This document shows positions 17,418 through 24,549 of a DNA stretch of 64,000 nt, piece by piece. This stretch comes from Streptomyces flavofungini (lineage in GTDB: Bacteria; Actinomycetota; Actinomycetes; Streptomycetales; Streptomycetaceae): positions 186,001-250,000 of the forward strand of contig NZ_BMVR01000005.1 of the NCBI RefSeq assembly GCF_014650815.1, written 5' to 3'. Position 1 is the first letter of the stretch, and each line of letters opens with the position of its first letter. A model generated the notes under the pieces. It made no database searches. It saw only the letters and a list, made by a program, of their open reading frames with translations, and was not told the DNA's origin. Made by a program: the position numbers and the translations under genes.

Positions 17418-17960
17418 TTACAGGCGCATCTCCAGGACCTGGCCCGGCCACGTGCCGTCCTTCTCCGTGAAGGCCTCCGTCTTCACGAAGCCGTTGCTCT
17501 CGTAGTACGCGACCAGCCGGCCCTCGTTGCCCGCGTAGCAGTCGACCCGGAGCAGGGAGATGCCCCTCCTCCGGGTCTCGGCCGCGGCGTGGGCCAGGAG
17601 GGCGCGGCCCACGCCCAGGCCGCCGAAGCGGTGGTCGGTGGCCAGGTAGTGGACGTACTGCTCGGGCTCGTCGACCGGGGGAATGTACGAGCCGGGTCCG
17701 TCGGTGAGCATCAGCATCCCCGCGGGCTCCCCGCCGACCTCGGCGATCCACGGCGAGCCGGTGGCCACGTACTTCTCGATCGCCTCGACGACCTTCGGGT
17801 TCCGCGACAGCGGCTCGGTGCCCCACTGCTTCGTGCGCCCCCGGGCGACAAGGCGCTCGACGGCGCTGTCGAGGATGCCGAGGAAGAGGGGGATGTCGGC
17901 GGGGCCGCCGGGGCGGATGCGGATGGGGTTGCCGATACTCGTGTGCTCCAAGTCGTCCAT
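17418..17960 (-). CDS. GNAT family N-acetyltransferase
   Basis: A 180-residue GNAT enzyme. IRIRPGGPADIPLFLGILDS starts the fold, EQYVHYLATDHRFGGLGVGR contains the acetyl-CoA binding motif A (R-x-x-G-x-G/A as HRFGGLGVGRALL), and LRVDCYAGNEGRLVAYYESN is motif B. Family knowledge says it transfers acetyl from acetyl-CoA to an amine; the substrate cannot be predicted. It is divergent from the thpR gene (17 bp between starts), so the two promoters must overlap the other gene's 5' end. Confidence 0.87.
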   Translation of the reverse strand: MDDLEHTSIGNPIRIRPGGPADIPLFLGILDSAVERLVARGRTKQWGTEPLSRNPKVVEAIEKYVATGSPWIAEVGGEPAGMLMLTDGPGSYIPPVDEPEQYVHYLATDHRFGGLGVGRALLAHAAAETRRRGISLLRVDCYAGNEGRLVAYYESNGFVKTEAFTEKDGTWPGQVLEMRL

Positions 17961-17977
17961 ACCGGCAGGCTAGTCGC

Positions 17978-18568
17978 ATGAGACTTTTTGCAGCGGTGCT
18001 GCCACCGGAGCCGGTTTCGGAGGAACTGGCCGGGTTCGTGGCCGAGTTGAGGAAGGTGCCGGGCGCCGACGCGGTGCGCTGGATGGAGCGGGAGAACTGG
18101 CACTTCACGCTGGCGTTCATGGCGGAAGTGCCCGCGGAGACGGTGCCGGGTCTGTGCGAGCGCCTTGAGCGCGCGGCGCGGCGCACGGAGCCGTTCCCGC
18201 TGGCGCTGGGTGGCGGAGGCCAGTTCGGCGGGCGGGCGCTGTGGGCGGGGGCGGGCGGCGCGGTGGCCGAGCTGAAGATCCTGGCCGGGCGGGCGGACGC
18301 GGCCGCGCGGAAGTCCGGCCTCACGGTGGCGGAGCACCGCGCCTACCGTCCGCACCTGACGCTCGCGCGCTCGCGCGGCGAGGCGGACTTCCGGCCGTAC
18401 GTCGAGGAGCTCGCCGCGTTCGAGGGCACGCCCTGGACCGTGGCCGAGCTGGTGCTCGTCCGCAGCAATCTGCCGACGAGCGGTGTGCCGGGGGAGCGGC
18501 CCCGGTACGAGGCGGTGGGACGGTGGCCACTGGGAGGCGCCGCGAAGAGCGCGGACGCGGCCGGTTAA
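17978..18568 (+). CDS. thpR: RNA 2',3'-cyclic phosphodiesterase
   Basis: A 196-residue member of the 2H phosphoesterase superfamily. The two catalytic HxTx motifs are present: HFTL at residues 42-45 and HLTL at 126-129, the usual spacing for ThpR/LigT. The family hydrolyses 2',3'-cyclic phosphates on RNA ends to 2'-phosphates and can ligate tRNA halves in vitro. MRLFAAVLPPEPVSEEL is the standard N-terminus. It is followed after 10 bp by a tiny membrane-peptide gene. Cytoplasmic. Confidence 0.9.
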   Translation: MRLFAAVLPPEPVSEELAGFVAELRKVPGADAVRWMERENWHFTLAFMAEVPAETVPGLCERLERAARRTEPFPLALGGGGQFGGRALWAGAGGAVAELKILAGRADAAARKSGLTVAEHRAYRPHLTLARSRGEADFRPYVEELAAFEGTPWTVAELVLVRSNLPTSGVPGERPRYEAVGRWPLGGAAKSADAAG

Positions 18569-18578
18569 CCTCGAAGGC

Positions 18579-18668
18579 GTGAACCCCAAGACCAGGAACC
18601 GGATCATGGCCGGTGTGCTCGTGCTGATGTTCGTCGTGGTGGCCCTCGCGGCGGCGCTCGGCCAGTAG
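18579..18668 (+). CDS. 29-residue single-helix membrane peptide
   Basis: GTG at 18579 opens a 29-codon frame: a basic start (VNPKTRNR) followed by one hydrophobic helix (IMAGVLVLMFVVVALAAALG) and a terminal Gln. CGAAGG lies about five bases before the start. Location just after thpR and the clear basic-then-hydrophobic pattern suggest a real small membrane protein rather than chance. I do not know its function. It is too short to be found by normal gene calling. Confidence 0.6.
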   Translation: MNPKTRNRIMAGVLVLMFVVVALAAALGQ

Positions 18669-18754
18669 CTCCTAGCGGGCCAGTGGCTCACAGCCCATGG
18701 CGGGAGCCATGGCCGAGGCCGCCGCGGGGTCTCCTCAGCGGGTGCCGGGGTCCC

Positions 18755-19747
18755 TCACCAGGCGAAGGCCTCCGGGGACGGGCCCGGGCCCGGGAAGATC
18801 TCGTCGAGCGACAGCAGTACGTCCTTGCTCAGCTTCAGCTCGACGGCGCGCACGGCCGAGTCGAGCTGGTCCGCGGTGCGCGGGCCCACGATCGGTCCGG
18901 TGACCCCCGGGCGGGTGAGCAGCCAGGCCAGGGCGACCTCGCCGGGTTCGAGGCCGTGCTTGTCGAGCAGGTCCTCGTACGCCTGGACCTGCGCGCGCGT
19001 CGCCGGGTCGGTGAGCGCGGACGCGGCCCGGCCCGAGGCGCGGCGGCCGCCCTCGACCTCCTTCTTCAGGACGCCGCCGAGCAGTCCGCCGTGCAGCGGG
19101 GACCAGGGGATGACGCCGAGGCCGTAGTCCCGGGCGGCGGGCAGGACCTCCATCTCGGCGCGGCGCTCGGCGAGGTTGTAGAGGCACTGCTCGGTGACCA
19201 GGCCGAGGCTGCCGCGGCGGGCGGCCAGCTCGTTCGCCTGGGCGATCTTGTAGCCGGGGAAGTTGCTGGAGCCCGCGTACAGGATCTTGCCCTGCTGGAC
19301 GAGGACGTCGACGGCCTGCCAGATCTCCTCGAACGGGGTGTTCCGGTCGATGTGGTGGAACTGGTAGATGTCGATGTAGTCGGTCTGCAGGCGCTTGAGG
19401 GAGGCCTCCACGGAGCGGCGGATGTTGACCGCCGAGAGCTTGTCGTGGTTCGGCCAGGGGGCGACGCCGTCGGGCGTCATGTTCCCGTACACCTTCGTGG
19501 CGAGGACGACCTTGTCGCGGCGGTCGCCGCCCTGCGCGAACCAGGTGCCGATGATTTCCTCGGTGCGGCCCTTGTTCTCGTGCCAGCCGTAGGTGTTGGC
19601 GGTGTCGAAGAAGTTGATGCCCGCGCCGAGCGCGGCATCCATGATGGCGTGACTCTCCGCCTCCCCCGTCTGCGGCCCGAAGTTCATCGTGCCGAGAGTG
19701 AGGCGGCTGACCTTGAGTCCGGTGCGTCCCAGCTGCGTGTACTTCAT
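18755..19747 (-). CDS. Aldo/keto reductase
   Basis: A 330-residue NADPH-dependent oxidoreductase with a TIM-barrel fold. MKYTQLGRTGLKVSRLTLGT is the typical N-terminus. The catalytic tetrad is visible: Asp and Tyr in FFDTANTYG, Lys in VVLATKVYG and His in YQFHHIDRN. GPIVGPRTADQLDSAVRAVE is the C-terminal cofactor-binding region. It belongs to the YhdN/PdxI-like group with an HHxD barrel motif. ATG 19747 is taken as start; TTG 19756 would add three residues. Its substrate is unknown. It stands alone between convergent and co-directional neighbours. Confidence 0.88.
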   Translation of the reverse strand: MKYTQLGRTGLKVSRLTLGTMNFGPQTGEAESHAIMDAALGAGINFFDTANTYGWHENKGRTEEIIGTWFAQGGDRRDKVVLATKVYGNMTPDGVAPWPNHDKLSAVNIRRSVEASLKRLQTDYIDIYQFHHIDRNTPFEEIWQAVDVLVQQGKILYAGSSNFPGYKIAQANELAARRGSLGLVTEQCLYNLAERRAEMEVLPAARDYGLGVIPWSPLHGGLLGGVLKKEVEGGRRASGRAASALTDPATRAQVQAYEDLLDKHGLEPGEVALAWLLTRPGVTGPIVGPRTADQLDSAVRAVELKLSKDVLLSLDEIFPGPGPSPEAFAW

Positions 19748-19810
19748 GGGAGTCAAGGCAACGGGGTGGAGTGCGCTCTAGGCAAGGGGTCAAGGGGGGA
19801 GGGGGATGGT

Positions 19811-20398
19811 TCAGTCGCGGGAGAAGTCGGTGGTGTTGAGGGTGATGCCGAGGGGGGTGGCGGTGAGGTCGACGTCCCCGCCGAAGGCGACGACGGTCTC
19901 GGTGACGTAGTCCCCGCCCTTCGGCTGGGTGTAGACGTGGGCCTTGCCCTGGTAAGGGTCGACGATGAGGTAGGCGGCGACTTCAGCTGTGGCGTACGCG
20001 GCCTTCTTGGTGCCGTAGTCGTTCTGTGCGGTGCCTCGGGTGATCACCTCGGCGACGAATTCGACGTCCTCGCACAGGAAGCCGCCCTGCTTCGTCCCCT
20101 TGGCGCCCTCGGCGACCAATGCCAAATCACTGCAGAAGGCGTTGAGATCCCCGGGGTAGTCGATGCGCACATCGGACAGTAGGCGCCGACGCGGGTACTT
20201 GGTCCTCAGCTGGTCGTAGATGCCTGCGATGATGTCCCAGTGGTTGGCCCGCTGCGGCGGCATGTAGACGGCCCCCTCGACGATCTCGATCTTGTATCCC
20301 TCGAGGAAGGGCTCCCGCTCAAGCGCCTCGAACATCGCGTCCAGGACTTGCTCGTTGGTGATCTCGGCCATCTCGGTCCTGTCTTCAAGAACAGTCAC
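19811..20398 (-). CDS. Uma2 family nuclease-like protein (DUF820)
   Basis: A 195-residue protein of the Uma2/DUF820 family, which has a PD-(D/E)XK nuclease fold. Visible elements: YKIEIVEGAVYMPP, DLALVAEG (Asp of the motif), EFVAEVITRGTAQNDYGTKK (E-V and the ND-Y-x-x-K pattern) and YLIVDPYQGKAHVYT. Such genes are abundant in Streptomyces and their targets are not established. The GTG start at 20396-20398 overlaps the stop of a 34-codon frame by four bases (GTGA), which suggests translational coupling. Confidence 0.82.
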   Translation of the reverse strand: MTVLEDRTEMAEITNEQVLDAMFEALEREPFLEGYKIEIVEGAVYMPPQRANHWDIIAGIYDQLRTKYPRRRLLSDVRIDYPGDLNAFCSDLALVAEGAKGTKQGGFLCEDVEFVAEVITRGTAQNDYGTKKAAYATAEVAAYLIVDPYQGKAHVYTQPKGGDYVTETVVAFGGDVDLTATPLGITLNTTDFSRD

Positions 20399-20499
20399 TG
20401 TGGCGCTCCGCCCCGGCCGCCGATCGATTGCCTGCGGCCGCGCAGTACAGCGATACGCACGGCGTCGAGGTCACGTACGGCTGTGCGACGCTCGGTCAC
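20395..20499 (-). CDS. 34-residue frame coupled to the Uma2 gene
   Basis: GTG at 20497-20499 overlaps the TGA of an upstream broken frame, and the TGA of this 34-codon frame overlaps the Uma2 GTG, both as GTGA. The peptide begins VTERRTAVRDLDAVRIAVLR. Two successive four-base overlaps suggest a real translational chain. The amino-acid sequence is basic and matches nothing I know; it may be what remains of a larger gene. Confidence 0.35.
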   Translation of the reverse strand: MTERRTAVRDLDAVRIAVLRGRRQSIGGRGGAPQ

Positions 20500-20678
20500 G
20501 CCCCGCCCAGCCACCCCGCCGTGTCCCGGCGGAACGCCTCCGGGGGGACGACCGCACGCAGATCGTCCTCCAGGGCGCGGACTCGCCGACCGGCTCACGG
20601 GTGCTGCCTGAGCGAAGGGGCCGGTAACCGGTAGCGGAGGGTCCGGTGACCGGTCAGGAATCGAGAAGCGCCGGTCAT
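20496..20678 (-). pseudogene. Broken frame upstream of the Uma2 gene
   Basis: From ATG 20678 the frame encodes 27 residues, meets an in-frame TGA at 20595-20597, and continues for 32 residues ending in EDDLRAVVPPEAFRRDTAGW then LGGA and a stop. The downstream part has coding character (third-position GC, amphipathic helix) and looks like the C-terminal end of a lost gene. I cannot name the family. Confidence 0.35.
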
Positions 20679-20701
20679 CGGGCCGCAGTTAAATATCAGC
20701 C

Positions 20702-21115
20702 ATGGACATCACCATTCACACCACGGCCCTTCCGCACACCGACCCGGACGCCTCCGTCGCCTTCTACCGCGACGCCCTCGGCTTCGAGGTCCGCACCGAC
20801 GTCGGCGAGGGCACCATGCGCTGGATCACCGTCGGCCCCGTCGGCCAGCCCGGCACGTCCATCCTGCTCGCGCCGCCCGCCGTCGACCCCGGCGTCACCG
20901 AGGACGAGCGCCGCGTCATCGCCGAGATGATGGCCAAGGGCACGTACGGCTGGATCCTGCTGGCCACCCGCGACCTCGACGGCACCTTCGAGAAGGTCGT
21001 GGCCGCCGACGCCGAGGTCGTCCAGGAGCCCACCGACCAGCCCTACGGCGTCCGCGACTGCGCCTTCCGCGACCCCGCGGGCAACCTCATCCGCATCCAG
21101 CAGGTCCAGGGCTGA
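20702..21115 (+). CDS. VOC family protein (glyoxalase-like)
   Basis: A 137-residue vicinal-oxygen-chelate fold protein: MDITIHTTALPHTDPDASVA and FYRDALGFEVRTDVG at the N-terminus, VRDCAFRDPAGNLIRIQQ at the C-terminus with the conserved D-P-x-G-N. The expected ligands are on paired beta-alpha-beta units; one canonical ligand position near the N-terminus reads Thr rather than His. Members include glyoxalases, dioxygenases and antibiotic-binding proteins, so function is open. It is followed after 12 bp by a flavin-reductase-like gene and is probably co-transcribed. No clear Shine-Dalgarno is seen. Confidence 0.85.
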   Translation: MDITIHTTALPHTDPDASVAFYRDALGFEVRTDVGEGTMRWITVGPVGQPGTSILLAPPAVDPGVTEDERRVIAEMMAKGTYGWILLATRDLDGTFEKVVAADAEVVQEPTDQPYGVRDCAFRDPAGNLIRIQQVQG

Positions 21116-21127
21116 GGGGGCCGTCGC

Positions 21128-21634
21128 ATGTGCAGTCCCGCCTGGGCCGAGGCCCGCACCGCCGCGAAGGAACAGGCCGACCTGACGCCCGCCGGGCCGC
21201 GCCCGCTCGCGGAGAGGCTGCGGGACACCCGCGCGCGCCTTGAGGGCGACATCGACGTCTGGGTCGCCACGTCCGGCCCCGCGGGCGCCCACCTCATCCC
21301 GCTCTCGTACCACTGGGACGGGACCGCCTTCCTCATCTCCACGCCGCGCGCCTCGATCACCGGCCGCAATCTGCTGGCCGACGGCAGCTTGCGCCTCGGC
21401 CTCGGGCCGACCCGTGACGTGGTCGCCGTCCAGGGCACCGCCGAACCGGTCGACCTCGCCGACCTCGCCCCCGGCACGGGCGACACGTTCGCCGAGCAGA
21501 CCGGCTTCGACCCGCGCACGCTCGACGAGCCCTACCAGTACTTCCGCATCCGGCCCCGGCGCGTCCAGGCCTGGCGCGAGGCGAACGAGATCCAGGGCCG
21601 GGACCTCATGCGCGACGGCCACTGGCTCGCCTGA
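21128..21634 (+). CDS. Pyridoxamine 5'-phosphate oxidase-family flavoprotein
   Basis: A 168-residue protein with the split-barrel flavin-binding pattern: DVWVATSGPAGAHLIPLSYH, FLISTPRASITGRNLLADGS and LRLGLGPTRDVVAVQGTAEP. This belongs to the PNPOx-like/FMN or F420-binding family found in large numbers in actinobacteria. Cofactor and substrate cannot be decided from sequence. ATG 21128 has GAGGGGG at a good distance. It is the second gene of a probable operon with the VOC protein. Confidence 0.82.
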   Translation: MCSPAWAEARTAAKEQADLTPAGPRPLAERLRDTRARLEGDIDVWVATSGPAGAHLIPLSYHWDGTAFLISTPRASITGRNLLADGSLRLGLGPTRDVVAVQGTAEPVDLADLAPGTGDTFAEQTGFDPRTLDEPYQYFRIRPRRVQAWREANEIQGRDLMRDGHWLA

Positions 21635-21650
21635 CGTCGTACGTCCCCAA

Positions 21651-21710
21651 GCCCTTCGCCCGTATGCCCTTCGCCCGTGAGCCCTTCGTCCCCAAGCCCT
21701 TCGTCCGTAA
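21651..21710. repeat. Four 15-bp direct repeats
   Basis: GCCCTTCGCCCGTAT, GCCCTTCGCCCGTGA, GCCCTTCGTCCCCAA and GCCCTTCGTCCGTAA stand head to tail at 21651-21710, just after the stop of the flavoprotein gene and before the DUF1801 gene. A partial unit precedes them. Copy number probably differs between strains. Confidence 0.9.
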
Positions 21711-21731
21711 GTCCTGTTGAGAGGAACTGTC

Positions 21732-22208
21732 ATGGCTACCGCCAAGAAGACCACCGAGAGCGCCGCCGTCGAGCAGGGCGAGAAGCACGAGGGGTTCACC
21801 GAGGAGGAGCGGAGCGCCATGAAGGAGCGCGCCAAGGAGTTGAAGGCCTCCTCGCGGCGCGGCTCGGCGAAGGCGGATCCGGAGGCCGACGTGCTCGCGA
21901 AGATCGCCGAGATGCCGGAGTCGGACCGGGTGCTCGCTGCGCGGATCCACGAGATCGTGAAGGCGAGCGCGCCGGAACTGACGCCGAAGCTCTGGTACGG
22001 GATGCCCGCGTACGCCAGGAACGGCAAGGTCCTGTGTTTCTTCCAGGCCGCGCAGAAGTTCAAGTCGCGGTACGCCACGCTCGGCTTCAGCGATGAGGCG
22101 AAGGGGCTCGACGACGGGACCATGTGGCCGACGGTGTTCGCCCTGACGACGCTGACCGCCGCCGACGAGGCGCGCATCGGCGAGCTCGTCAGGACGGCGG
22201 TCGGCTGA
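21732..22208 (+). CDS. DUF1801 (YdhG/iron chaperone-like) protein
   Basis: A 158-residue protein. After a charged helical N-terminus ([20 protein letters not shown]) comes the DUF1801 fold: [40 protein letters not shown] and [20 protein letters not shown]. The family includes frataxin-like YdhG proteins, but most members are uncharacterised. ATG 21732 is preceded by GAGAGGAAC. It ends before a strong terminator shared with the convergent FG-GAP gene. Confidence 0.82.
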   Translation: MATAKKTTESAAVEQGEKHEGFTEEERSAMKERAKELKASSRRGSAKADPEADVLAKIAEMPESDRVLAARIHEIVKASAPELTPKLWYGMPAYARNGKVLCFFQAAQKFKSRYATLGFSDEAKGLDDGTMWPTVFALTTLTAADEARIGELVRTAVG

Positions 22209-22209
22209 G

Positions 22210-22238
22210 GCGGTCGCCGCGGGGTGCGGCGACCGCCG
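22210..22238. terminator. Perfect 12-bp stem terminator between convergent genes
   Basis: GGCGGTCGCCGC (22210-22221) pairs perfectly with GCGGCGACCGCC (22227-22238) over the loop GGGGT. It directly follows the TGA of the DUF1801 gene and faces the FG-GAP gene's stop, so it can stop transcription from both sides. Confidence 0.8.
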
Positions 22239-22252
22239 GGGGTCGCCCTGGG

Positions 22253-24547
22253 CTAGCCCAGGGAAGCCCACTGCTTCCAGTACGGCGCTTCGCCGGACGC
22301 GACCCGGTTGCTGAACGTCCCGTTGCCCTTGCCCGCGTTGAGCCACAGGCGGCCGCCGGTGTCGCGGGCGAGCAGGTCGTGCTTGCCGTCGCCGTTGACG
22401 TCACCGGCGCCGATGACGTCCTTGTACGTGGCGCCCCAGTCCTTGAACACGCGGACGCGGTCCTTGAGCTTGCCGGTGCGCAGGCCGTCGTAGCGCCACA
22501 GGGTGCCGGACCTGTCGAGGGCGAGCACGTCCCCGAGGCCGTCGCCGTTCAGGTCGCCCGCGCCGATGACCCGGGTGTAGCCGGTCCAGGCGGAGCGGAT
22601 CTTGACGCGGGGCTTGAAGGCCCCGGTACCGGCGGTGCCGTCGTGGGCGTACAGGTACACGTCCCCGGTGGCCTTGTCGCGGGCCAGCAGGTCCGGGCGG
22701 CCGTCGCCGGTCTGGTCGCCGCCGGCGAGGAGCGTGTCGTACTTGCTCCAGTCCCGGGCGAGCCGCCGGTGCGGCGAGTCCGGTGTGGGCAGGCCGCCGC
22801 ACACCGGGGTGTAGAGGCGGGCCTCGCCGTCGGGAAGGCGCACGATCAGGTCGTTGCAGCGGTCCCCGTCGGCGTCGCCGAACGCCACGACGCGCGTCTT
22901 GTCGCTCCACGGGGAGGCGTAGAACGTCTCCGTGGGGTTGGTGGCGTCGCCCGTGTACAGCTTCATCGAGTCGCTGAGCGACAGGCCGACGACGTCCCCT
23001 CGGGAGTCGTCGGCGTAGTCGTGCCACTGCGGCTTCGCGCGGGTGCCCGTGGTCGCCGTGTACGTGGCGCGCTTGCCGTCGGCGGTCGCGTGCGTCCACA
23101 CCGCCACCGGGCGGCCCTTGTCGTCGGCGGCCACGAGGCCGGTGCTCACGCTGTCCTTCGTCTGCGCGCTGAGGGTGCGCGGCTTGGACAGGTCGCCGCC
23201 CTCGACGGTCTGCGCGACGAAGTCCTCGCGGACGGTGCGGCTGAGTTCGAAGCGCTTCTGGGTGTACGTGACGACGACGGTGCCGTCCGCCGTGGCCGCC
23301 GCGCTCAGTGACTCGGGGTCGACGTACGCGGCGAGCTTGCGGGTCGCGCCCCAACTGCCCTTGTCGGCGGGGCGGGTGGCGATGCCCGGGGTGCCTCCGC
23401 CGATGAAGCCGACCGCCGTGACGTCGCCGTTCGGGGCCGTGAGCAGTTCGGCGGGCGCGTACGTCCGCGCGCCCACCCCCGCCCGCTCGACCGCGCCCCA
23501 CTCGGCCGCCCCGGCCGTCTTGCGGGCGTAGCCGCCGCCCGCGAGCAGGTGGAAGCCGCCCTGGGGGTGGGCGGCGAGCGCGATCTGCTTCGGCTTCTCG
23601 CCGAGCTGCGGGAGGTCGCGCGGCGCGCTCCAGGAGGAGCCGTCGGCCGCGGGCTTCTCCAGGTACTTGTAGTGCCACTGGTACGCCGACGGGTCCGGGT
23701 CGACGCCGTCGCCGGTGTAGTAGCTGTTGCCACCCCAGATCACGCCGACGGTGCCCGTGGGGTCGACGGCTACGCGCAGGTCCCACAGGACGTAGGTGTA
23801 GACGTTGTCGTCGCGGACGATGGGGTCGGGGAGCTGGTCGAGGGTCTTCGGCGCGGACCACTCGGCGTCGGGGCCGGTGCGGTCGACGACCGTGAGGCGG
23901 TGGTCGGCGTCCATCCACGCGAGGGCCTGGTGGCCCTTGGCGTTGGCGGCGAACGTGGTCAACTGCGTGCTCTTGTGCGCCCAGTCGCCCGCGAGCGTGC
24001 CGGTGGTGACGTCCTCGGCGGCGCCGAAGGCCTTGCCGTCCGGGGCGAGCCGGGACAGCTTCAGGGTGCGGCTGCCGCCGTCGCCCGCGTCCGCCCACGT
24101 CAGGAGCGAGACCGCGCCGTCGTCGGTGCGCTGGAGCGTGGCGCCCGGCGCGGGCGTGGTCGGCCCCCAGGTGGTGCTGCCCGCGGGCCGCACCGCGAGC
24201 ACGGTCTTGCCGTCCTGCGTGAAGAGCCCGGCGACCGTACCGCCCGAGGTCGCCTTCAGGTCGACGACCCCGCTGACGCCGGGCAGTTCCTTGGGCGCCG
24301 TCCAGGGGCCGAGGCCGGTCGGGACGTTCGCGGGCGTGGGTGCCTTGGTGACGGTGGTGGGCGCGGTGGGTGTGGCCGCCTGGGAGTTCGGCGCGGCGAC
24401 GCCGAGGGCGAGGGCGGAGATGAGCGCGCCGCCCAGGAGGGCGGAGCTGCCCGAACCGCCGTTTGTGCTGGGTCTGCTGGTTCTGCTGGTTCTGTTGGGT
24501 CTGCTGGGTCTGCTGGTTCTGTCGGGTCTCTTGCTTCTGCTGGTCAT
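22253..24547 (-). CDS. Secreted FG-GAP/VCBS-repeat protein, large
   Basis: A 764-residue exported protein. The C-terminal ~220 residues hold several FG-GAP/VCBS repeats with Ca2+-binding DxDxDG-like loops (FGDADGDRCNDLIVRLPDG, GAGDLNGDGLGDVLALDRSG, GAGDVNGDGKHDLLARDTGG). The middle looks like a beta-propeller built of repeated blades. The N-terminus is odd: about 30 residues of Arg/Ser/Thr/Pro repeats (SRPSRPNRTSRTSRPS) precede the hydrophobic export helix (SSALLGGALISALALGVAAP). The ATG at 24545-24547 lies two bases after the stop of the upstream FG-GAP gene, so the two are coupled. Likely an extracellular adhesion or ligand-binding protein; no enzyme motif is seen. Confidence 0.85.
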   Translation of the reverse strand: MTSRSKRPDRTSRPSRPNRTSRTSRPSTNGGSGSSALLGGALISALALGVAAPNSQAATPTAPTTVTKAPTPANVPTGLGPWTAPKELPGVSGVVDLKATSGGTVAGLFTQDGKTVLAVRPAGSTTWGPTTPAPGATLQRTDDGAVSLLTWADAGDGGSRTLKLSRLAPDGKAFGAAEDVTTGTLAGDWAHKSTQLTTFAANAKGHQALAWMDADHRLTVVDRTGPDAEWSAPKTLDQLPDPIVRDDNVYTYVLWDLRVAVDPTGTVGVIWGGNSYYTGDGVDPDPSAYQWHYKYLEKPAADGSSWSAPRDLPQLGEKPKQIALAAHPQGGFHLLAGGGYARKTAGAAEWGAVERAGVGARTYAPAELLTAPNGDVTAVGFIGGGTPGIATRPADKGSWGATRKLAAYVDPESLSAAATADGTVVVTYTQKRFELSRTVREDFVAQTVEGGDLSKPRTLSAQTKDSVSTGLVAADDKGRPVAVWTHATADGKRATYTATTGTRAKPQWHDYADDSRGDVVGLSLSDSMKLYTGDATNPTETFYASPWSDKTRVVAFGDADGDRCNDLIVRLPDGEARLYTPVCGGLPTPDSPHRRLARDWSKYDTLLAGGDQTGDGRPDLLARDKATGDVYLYAHDGTAGTGAFKPRVKIRSAWTGYTRVIGAGDLNGDGLGDVLALDRSGTLWRYDGLRTGKLKDRVRVFKDWGATYKDVIGAGDVNGDGKHDLLARDTGGRLWLNAGKGNGTFSNRVASGEAPYWKQWASLG
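24470..24545. repeat. 9-bp CTGCTGGGT/CTGCTGGTT repeat inside a gene start
   Basis: On the plus strand the sequence alternates CTGCTGGTT and CTGCTGGGT units with small changes, and encodes the Arg/Ser/Thr/Pro N-terminus of the FG-GAP protein on the minus strand. Its base composition is much lower in GC than the surrounding coding DNA. Confidence 0.8.
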
Positions 24548-24549
24548 GG

